Shown one piece after another: positions 56,063 through 64,000 of a DNA stretch of 64,000 nucleotides. The notes under the pieces are model-generated. The model was not told where the DNA came from. It saw only the letters and a list, made by a program, of their open reading frames with translations, and did no database searches. The first letter of the stretch is position 1. Each line of letters opens with the position of its first letter. Where the stretch lies: positions 121,601,394 to 121,665,393 of the forward strand of contig VDFB02252616.1 in assembly GCA_007258455.2 (NCBI GenBank), written 5' to 3'. Source of the stretch: Sequoia sempervirens (lineage: Eukaryota > Streptophyta > Pinopsida > Cupressales > Cupressaceae). The position numbers and the translations under genes are program-made.

Positions 56063-59000
56063 TGTTATCAATTTGAAGTTACACCCTTGTTGAACCTGAT
56101 CTTCAACACCTCAGTGTAACATGGGAAGACCTCCAAAGATGTGGGTTTCTTGTAAGCAGAGGTCAACCTCCGGAGAAAGTCGGCTTCCTTTAGTGTCACC
56201 TAAAGCTACAGATCTTAGAAGGAAAAGGGAGAGAGATAATGCATGAAAATGAAAATTAAACTCTATGGTGATACACCGAATGTTACTTGGATTTGAAACC
56301 AGACTTCATACACTTGCTTTCAATGACTGAAGATAAATTTGCACAACTCACTTCCGCATATATTTTTTGCAAAAGTGTTTCACAAACAGGTCTTGGTGCT
56401 AAGATTCCTAGAAGGAAAGTTAATTTCACATCTAGAATTCATTACATCTTTTGACACAATTTGTGACCTGCAAAAACATGTTTTCTGCATAAAGGTTCTA
56501 AAATCTGAGACAAAGCTCAAAGGAAAAAAACATTTACCTCACTAAAAGCTTGATCAATCAGCTGACTGAACACAAAAATGCAAAGAGAAAGTAGGCAAGA
56601 GCTTCAAATCAATAATAATCAAGGTCTTTACTGAATTTCATCTCCAAAATTGAGTTACAAAAGTTTGCTAATCTAAGAGAGGACTGGAAAAGTCACAGAC
56701 TTCAGAAAAAGCATCCGGATAACTCCTTTACAAAGGAAAAAATGCCTTATATACAAAAGTGTGGTCGGCCCCTCTAGGGCTTACAAAAATATCAGTCTCA
56801 GAAAGATCTGCCTTTTTTTCTTTTCATGTAGTTAATGTTGTATTCAATTGAATCCCTGCTATCTGTGTCAGTGTGAAGAGTCGCCTCTAGGAGTGGTCTT
56901 CCTCAGATCTTTCTGCAACCATCGCATTTACTTCCTAGTATCGTGTCTGCCCTGAACCTCTTCAGTCGAGCTGCCTTCAATGCTTCCGACTTCAGAGCAG
57001 AAATGCGTTGTCTTTATTTTGTTGATCTTCTTTTCCGAGGTATCAATCAATCAAAATGTCAATGGTTCATCTTTGGCTCCTTCTGATTGGTTGGTTTATT
57101 CCACGTGGATCCCTCAAATGGTAAAAATCTCCTCTGATCATAATCCCATCTCAGCGAGACACTAGAAGTGTCTCAGCGATGTGATTATGCCCCTTGAAGT
57201 TATCGGCACAACATGTGATAGTCGGTGAGACGTCTTAGCGAGCTTTAGAAGTCATATCGATATTGCCAAAAACATTAGCAAGATAATCAACATTGGTCTG
57301 AAGTCACAGCGAGCACCACTGAATCACACTAACACCACTTTTATTTGGAAATTCCATCATTGTCGGCAAGAGATCGCGTGCTCAGGAAGACCTCATAGCG
57401 AACTACATATTTTTCGACGAAAGCCCTTTTCATTTTGTTTCGGCAAGAGAAACGTTTATCACCAAGAGGTCACAGCGGGCTTCATGAGTCATGTCGAGAT
57501 CCCTTTGTTATCGGCGAGACATTGCCCTATTGGCCAGACCTCTCGTCGGGCTCCTTATCCTTCGATGATGATTTTATCCTCCCCTTAGTCGGGGAGACAT
57601 AGCTAGGTCAGTGAGACCTCACACCGAAATCAGCTTCTTTCCCCGAGCGCAACATTCCTTTTGACGTGACTTCTACCTTGTCAATGAGAGCTCATACCGA
57701 TCTCCTCCTTCTCTCACCGAGATCACTCCTCTTCTCCGGGCTCGAGCTCCTTCTAGTTAGCAAGACCTTCGTTAATCGCCAGGACCTCACATCAAAGCTT
57801 TCATCCTCTTGGCGAGCTCCAATTCCACTTCGGCCAAAGCTTGCTCGGTCGGTGATACCTTCCACCGACCTCCTCTTCATTCTTCAAGCTTACCCCAACA
57901 TATTGTCGGGCTCTTCATTCTTCGGCCAGACACCCGAGTGTTAGTGAGACATTTTACCGAAGGAAAAATGTTACCCCGAGACCCCTCATCTTTGGCAGGA
58001 GTTGATTGATGTCACCCCGAATGCACTCCATTCTACCGAGCTCTTACATTTCTTCGGCAAGACCATGGTAAGTCAGGAAGACTTCATAGCGAGGTTCCCT
58101 AGTCATACCAATTCTTGCTTTCTCTTCGGCGAGCTCCTTCAAGTCAGCGAGACTTCCCTTCTTCGCCCAGACCTCACACTGAGGTCCTTTCTTTTGCCGA
58201 GTTTTTCACTGGTCAGCAAGACATCACCGGGTCGGGGAGACCTCTTAGTGACCCTTTCTACTTTCTCCCTAATCTCACCTAATTCTATCGCCAAGACATT
58301 CTTGGGTCGCCGAGACCTTATGTTGAAAGCCAAATCCTTCAACGAGCTCTTTTTTCTATCGGAGAGACACCCTTATATCGGCAAGACCCTTTGCCGATGT
58401 TAAACTTTCTTGATGAGGTCTTTTTTTTGTTTGTTTTCTTCCGTGTGACCTTCATCCTTCGGCAAGACATTTTGCTGAAAGTAATATCCTTTTCTGAGAC
58501 CTGTGCTTGTCACCGAGATATCTCAACGAACTCCTCCTTTTTTCACTAAGTTGCTCACTAGTCGGCGAGACATCCTTATATCAGCAAGACCTTATGCCAA
58601 TGTCAAACTTTCTCAGTGAAGTCCTTGTTGTCGGTGAGACTCCTACCGAAGGAAAAACACATATTGAGGCCCCCTTTTATCCTTCAGCGAGACCATAAGC
58701 AGTCGATGAGACATCATGCCGAAGGCACTTTGCTTTGGCGAGGGCTTATTTCAATCAGCATGACTTTTATTTATCCCTGAGACATCCTAGCAAACTCAAT
58801 CTCTTGCGCCGAGAGCCTTTAGAGTCGGGGAGACCTTATGACTTCAACGAGACCCTACAGCGAAGCTCGCTTGCTTTGCCAACGCCGCCTCCCTTCAGCG
58901 AGACATTGCTCGTCAGTGAGACCTCCTAGCGAAGCCCGCTTACATATGCTGAAGGAATCCTTCAGTGATACTCTTAAGAAGTCGCTGAGACTATCCCGAA

Positions 59001-59444
59001 GGAAAAAAATTTCGCCGATATGCATATCCTTTTTTCATCAGGACGATGATTGATGTCTTTCCGATAGGAACGTGTAGGTGAATTCCACTCACCGTGACAT
59101 TCTGAAGGTCTTGCTGATAGACAACATAGAAGCATATTTAACCAAATGCATTATGGGTCAAGGAGACCTTGATAATCTCATGCCGATAGAATCCCAATGT
59201 GAAACATTTAGACTTGATGGAACCCCTGCCAGTTGACAAGACATCTGGAAGGTCTTACCGACTTTCTCCTTAGAGGATTTTCATGCCAAACTTGAACAAG
59301 GCAGGCTTCCACGTTGAGTCCCCCATAACCTAGCATCAGATTCTTGACTTTTTCCCTTGTGTGAATGCTCCATTTGGCCTTCTCGAACCTCTATCACATG
59401 ATTTATTATGCCTGATTGAGTCCGTGGGTGAAAATTAGGTAACA
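56063..59444 (-). repeat. LTR C (left copy, complete)
   Basis: 3,382 bp with TGTTATCAATTTG at the left and TTAGGTAACA at the right, matched by LTR D line by line. U3 (about 57,100-59,300) is filled with degenerate CGGCGAGAC-type motifs; I count at least twenty GAGAC cores. The minus-strand TATATAAG at 56,746-56,753 lies about 0.7 kb from the left edge, giving the promoter a normal place for a minus-strand element. Confidence 0.85.
56746..56753 (-). promoter_or_regulatory. TATA box of LTR C
   Basis: The minus strand reads GTATATAAGGCA. LTR D carries the corresponding TTATATACAAAAG near 62,589. Confidence 0.5.
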
Positions 59445-61700
59445 TTTCTAGCGACCTTTGCTGGATGTTTTCCTGCTAAACATGGAAAACTAGTAGTCTA
59501 GGCCTATCCATTAGGCACAGAGTCATTGGAAAAACTAAGGAACAGACTTGGAGCAGCTTTGTACATGGTTGTAACTTTCTTGAGATTCATAGAACACTCA
59601 AAAACTTATTGAAAACAGGGAAAACTAAAATAAAACTATTTACATGTGTTGGGAACAACACTTAGGGAAATAAATAACAACTAAACCTACCCTACACTAA
59701 CCAATAAGAAATTGGTCAAACAAACCCATTGACAGGTTGGGTAAAATAACTGCCCTTTCTAAAAAATTTACAAGGTTTGCAATGCTGGAGAACAACTAAA
59801 GAGAAATGAAGCATGCATGACAATTCAACATATGGTTGTAAGATCTCTAGCAAAACATATTCAGGCTTACTAACCTTTTCATATGGAATGTAAACATTCA
59901 CATTCCGAGGTGGAAAGGTAACTTGAGTGTGTTCCTCTTTAGCAGTACCCTCATGCTTGGGTGTAAGCAAGATATCAATATCTTTGTTGGTCTCCATTTT
60001 GGCTACATGCCTGATAGGGCAGCCTCTAGTAAGGGAAAAGCTTGCGCTTTCCTTGCTGATCTTTTGCTCATGAGCTACCATTCTATCACCTTGCTGGCTG
60101 GAAAGGTATAGCCCCTATGGCTAACTTGATGGAAGAGTAGTAGCCTCCTCAATATGCTCATGATTTCCCAACTGGACACCCATTTCTTCAATGAAGAACA
60201 AAGAGATAGCTTCCTCCATCACATCTTCAATCAACGCATCAACCTCAGGCTCTTTTATGCACCAGAATGGAAGCTGTTTACAATTCTCATCATCACTGGA
60301 AGAGTTACATTTTGATTCAAGTTTACCTTTTTCAATGCAAGAGGACAACAATTCAAGTGGTGATAAAGTCTCACGTTCCTCTGTACAATGGAATGGAAGC
60401 TCCTCCAACCAGTTATGACTTTGCAAATCAGGCTAATTAGGCTCCTCCTACTATTTTAGCATTTGTTCAAGCTGTTGCTCCAGATCATCATGGCCATCAG
60501 CCTTTTCTGACTCTTTTCCATCCAATGTTGAACAAAATTGCTCAATTAGATCAGTGTACACTTCTTCATATAGCTCGGCATCAACTTTCTCAAGCATAAC
60601 ATGCTCAAAAGTATCAAATCCAGTTGTACATTGCTCCTCTTCAACCTCATGTTGTTGACTTATGACCAGATTTATGCTTTCCTCATCACACTTAATGAAA
60701 CATGGAAGCTCAAAAAATGAAGCTATGGACTTATGACCTACATCACCTCTTTTAGCCCCTTCATGTTGTTGTCCTGACTCTTGAACCTATAGCTGCTTGA
60801 TGTCTTCTTGCTACTCTATCATTTGTTGTTGTTGTTTTCTATATTCCTCCATCTAGATGTAGCAAATCAATATTTTTAGTCTCCTCTGAGTTGAGTGAGT
60901 TGTACTGGTCAAAGGTCTGCCCTTCTTTTACTTCTTGGATGCCAGAGCATGGTTTCATTTGCACAATAGGCAAAGGAAACTCACAAGGTGACTAAGATGG
61001 TACTTTCCAACTTGGAATCCTGAGGGTAGCAACTTATTGATAGGGTCACTAAAGAACTTGGAAGGTTTCTCTTGTTTAGAGCTAGGAAACCTATCTCTGG
61101 AAGCATCCTCTTTCACCGGATGATTCAACATCACAGGAGGAGGTGAGTTGCAGCTAGGAGTGGAAAGGGTTACCTGTGTCTCATACCTTTGTGCTTGATA
61201 ATATAAATAAGCTCGACTACCTTGTACCTGAGTAGATAAGAATTTCATTTACTCCTCTTTGGTTGCAATCTCTCTCTCAAGATCTTCAAACTCACATCCC
61301 AACTCCTGCTGCTATGAAATAATCTTTTTCTACTTCTTGACATCGACCAACATGCCATACATGTAGGAGAACACCCTACTGACATCATTAATCTGCATAT
61401 GTTCAAACCTCTGGCTCAAATCCCACAACACACTATCAAACTATTGGAGCAGGTCCATTATAGCTTGGCAAGGATTCTTTAGAGGCTGATTATGTAAACA
61501 ATCATGTTGGTTAATATTAGAAACCTCCTCTTGGGGGTGGTACTAGTAATCTGCTGATACCGGGTCATTTGACATAAAAACAACAGGTTGTTCTGTATAG
61601 TATGGTTGATGGGAGGACATATACACATGACTCTCATGGAATGGAGGTGACAAGTCACTATATTGCTGATAACTAATCATTGCAGAGATAAGACATGAGG
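59445..61700 (-). pseudogene. Single ORF of the non-autonomous element, unknown function
   Basis: A broken minus-strand ORF starts near 61,680 (MISYQQYSDLSPPFHESH) and runs about 640 codons to near 59,716. Pieces: a coiled-coil-like QQELGCEFEDLEREIATKEE; QAQRYETQVTLSTPSCNSPP at 60,955-61,248; an acidic Glu-rich centre; and NVYIPYEKVSKPEYVLLE near 59,860. Three related motifs (ELPCFIKCDEES, ELPFHCTEERET, QLPFWCIKEPEV) occur at about 60,700, 60,395 and 60,260, so the protein has internal repeats. No zinc knuckle or pol motif is visible. It might be a diverged gag or an unrelated cargo protein. Confidence 0.6.
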
Positions 61701-61880
61701 AATAACAAGCCTAAAGATCAAACCTTACTAATTGCAGACATCTGGGCTGCTGGAACCAGTTGTTATGAAGTTGGAGTCACCATGATATGTTGATATTTTA
61801 CCTCGAAAAGGCCTAAAATTTACTAATTGCATATCAAAAACCAGTAGTAGACATATAATTTCCAAACTATATGTTCGATA

Positions 61881-61898
61881 GTCCCACTGGGCATGCCA
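61881..61898 (-). promoter_or_regulatory. Primer binding site of the non-autonomous element
   Basis: On the minus strand TGGCATGCCCAGTGGGAC starts five bases inside LTR D. Its complement reads like a tRNA 3' end: CCA, a discriminator G, a 7-base acceptor strand, and a CCCAC T-stem. Position and direction agree with the minus-strand ORF. Confidence 0.7.
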
Positions 61899-61903
61899 GA
61901 AAC

Positions 61904-64000
61904 TGTTATTAATCTGAAGTTGCACCCTTGTTGAACTTGATGTTCAACACCTTAGTGTAACATGGGAAGACCTCCAAAGATGTGGGTTTCTTGTAAGCAG
62001 AGGTCAACCTCCGGAGAAGGCCGACTTCCATTGGTGTCACCTAAAGCTACAGATCTTAGAAGGAAAAGGGAGAGAGATAATGCATAAAAATGAAAATTAA
62101 ACTCTATGGTGATACACCGAACGTTACTTGGATTTGAAACCAGACTTCATACACTTGCTTTCAATGACTGAAGATAAATTTGTACAACTCACTTCCACAT
62201 ATATTTTTTGCAAAAGTGTTTCACAAACAGGTCTTGGTGCTAAGATTCCTAGAAGGAAAGTTAATTTCACATCTAGAATTCATTACATCTTTTGACACAA
62301 TTTGTGACCTGCAAAAACATGCTTTCTGCATAAGGTTCTAAAATTTGAGACAAAGCTCAAAGGAAATAAACATTTACCTCACTAAAATCTTGATCAATCA
62401 GCTGACTAAACACAAAAATACAAAGAGAAAGTAGGCAAGAGCTTCAAATCAATAATAATCAAGGTCTTTACTGAATTTCATCTCCAAAATTGAGTTACAA
62501 AATTTTGCTAATCTGAGAGAGGACTGGAAAAGTCACAGACTTCAGAAAAAGTATCCGGAGAACTCCTTTACAAAGAGGTAAAAATGTCTTATATACAAAA
62601 GTGTGGTTGGCCCCTCTAGGGCTTACAAAAATATCAGTCTTAGAAAGATATGCTTTTTTTTCTTTTCATGTAGTTAATGTTGTATTCAATTGAATCCATG
62701 TTGTCCGTGTCGATGTGAAGAGTCACCTCCAGGAGTGGTCTTCCTTAGATCTTTCTACAACCACCGCATTTACTTCCTAGTATCGTGTTCACCCTGAACC
62801 TCTTCAGTCGAGTTGCCTTCAATGCTTCCGACTTCATAGCAGAAATGCATTATCTTTATTTTGTTGATCTTCTTTTCTGAGGTATCAATCAGTCAAAATT
62901 TCAATGGTTCATCTTTGGCTCCTTCTGATTGGTTGGTTCATTCCACGTGGATCCCTCGAACGGTCAAAAGCTCCTCTAATCAGAATCGCATCTCGGTGAG
63001 ACACTGGAAGTGTCTCACCAATGTGATTATGCCCCTTGAAGTTATCAGCACAACATGTGACAGTCGATGAGATGTCTTAGCAAGCCTTAGAAGTCATATT
63101 GATATTGCCAAAAACATCGGCAAGACAATTGGCATCAGTATGAAGTCACAGCGAGCACCACTGAATCACACTGACACCGCTTTTATTTGGCGATTCCATT
63201 GATGTCGGCAAGAGATCGTGTGCTCGGGAAGACCTCATAGCGAACTACATATTTTTTGGTGAGATCACTTTTCATTTTGTTTTGGCAAGACAAAAATTTA
63301 TCGCCAAGAGGTCACAACAGGCTTCATGATTCATGTCAAGATCCCTTTGTTATCGCAAAGACATTGGCCTATCAGCCAGACCTTTCGCCGAGCTCCTTAT
63401 CTTTCGGCGATGAGTTTATCCTCCCCTTAGTCGGGGAGACATCGCTAGGTTGGTGATACCTCACACCGAAATTAGCTTCTTTCCCCAAGCACAACATTCC
63501 TTTTGGCATGACTTCCACCCTGTCGGTGAGACCTCATACCGATCTCCTCCTTCTCTCACCGAGCTCACTCCTCTTCTCCAGGCTTGAGCTCCTTCTAGTC
63601 GGCAAGACCTTCGTTAGTCGCTAGGACCTCACATCAAAGCTTTCATCCTCTTGGAGAGCTCCAGTTCCACTTCAGCCAGAGCTTGCTCGGTCGGTGAGAC
63701 CTTCCACTGACCTCCTCTTCATTCTATGAGCTCACCCCAACATATCGTTGAGCTCTTCATTCTTCGGCCAGACACCCGAGTGTCAGTGATACATTTTACC
63801 AAAGGTAAAATGTTACCCTGAGACCCCTCATCATTGGCAAGAGTTGAGTGATGTCACCCCGAACACACTCCATTCTACCGAGCTCTTACATTTCTTTGGC
63901 AAGACCGTGGCAAGTTGAGAAGACTTCATAGCAATGTTCCCTAGTCATACCAATTCCCACTTTATCTTCAGCGAGCTCCTTCAAGTCGGCGAGACTTCCC
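61904..64000 (-). repeat. LTR D (right copy, partial)
   Basis: It starts TGTTATTAATCTGAAGTTGC and matches LTR C over its whole visible 2.1 kb, including the TATA region and the GAGAC motif array. It continues past the window edge. Small differences from LTR C occur in most lines. Confidence 0.85.

Larger units (their letters stand above)
56063..64000 (-). mobile_element. Non-autonomous LTR retrotransposon (runs off window)
   Basis: LTR C (56,063-59,444), a 2.46-kb internal region and LTR D (from 61,904 to beyond the window) form one element on the minus strand. LTR ends are TGTTAT and GGTAACA. The internal region holds a primer site and one broken ORF of unknown function, and no protease, RT or integrase was found, so it would need helper proteins. 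It is inserted in the LINE endonuclease. The solo LTR at 23,165-25,577 is a family member. Confidence 0.82.

Overview
The window is a plant nuclear sequence made almost entirely of nested, decayed retrotransposons. No intact host gene, tRNA, rRNA or CRISPR array could be supported. Long Ty3/gypsy elements of the Tat type (with a second RNase H), multi-kilobase LTRs, AT-rich LTRs and repeated layers of insertion fit a large-genome seed plant. A conifer is my best guess, but that is inference from element style and not proven by the sequence.

Layout. (1) 1-403 is an unidentified CpG-rich stretch followed by a TA/CATA microsatellite. (2) About 501-44,107 is Tat-like element 1 on the + strand: protease, G-patch, RT, RNase H, second RNase H, integrase, a tandem-repeat-rich 3' region, an antisense plant-mobile-domain (PMD) ORF with its own TATA box, a polypurine tract and a 1.09-kb 3' LTR. 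Its 5' part is missing. An approximately 2.05-kb LTR-like insertion (3,582-5,635) interrupts its RT/RNase H junction. A 29.6-kb insertion (6,923-36,515) splits its integrase between the zinc finger and the catalytic core. (3) That 29.6-kb insertion is Tat-like element 2. Its gag-pol is on the - strand (15,376-22,290), flanked by two direct repeats that behave as LTRs of about 7.5-7.6 kb (A, 6,923-14,494; B, 22,511-36,515). Each repeat holds a long, broken ORF of about 1,300-1,400 codons on the - strand. Repeat B was later hit by two solo LTRs (23,165-25,577 and 29,505-33,575), each with a nearly perfect 5-bp target duplication. (4) 44,110-51,720 holds a GA microsatellite, a Ty1/copia-type 3' LTR, duplicated AT-rich DNA with TTTAGGG-like motifs, an inverted repeat and two more AT-rich LTRs of the TGTAGA family. 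(5) 51,721-56,062 is a - strand LINE (endonuclease, RT, zinc finger, RNase H), containing a tRNA-derived SINE and cut at its endonuclease end by the next element. (6) 56,063-64,000 is a non-autonomous LTR element on the - strand (3.38-kb LTR, tRNA-like primer site, one unknown ORF, no pol). It runs off the right edge.

The main points of interest are the giant ORF-bearing LTRs of element 2, the two opposite-facing primer-site-like motifs at its LTR borders, and the different placement of the extra RNase H in elements 1 and 2. Also notable are the degenerate GAGAC/CGGCGAGAC motif arrays that fill the U3 regions of several LTR families, and the promoter-bearing antisense PMD ORF. All coding regions are broken by stops or frameshifts, so the annotation is of pseudogenes and remnants.
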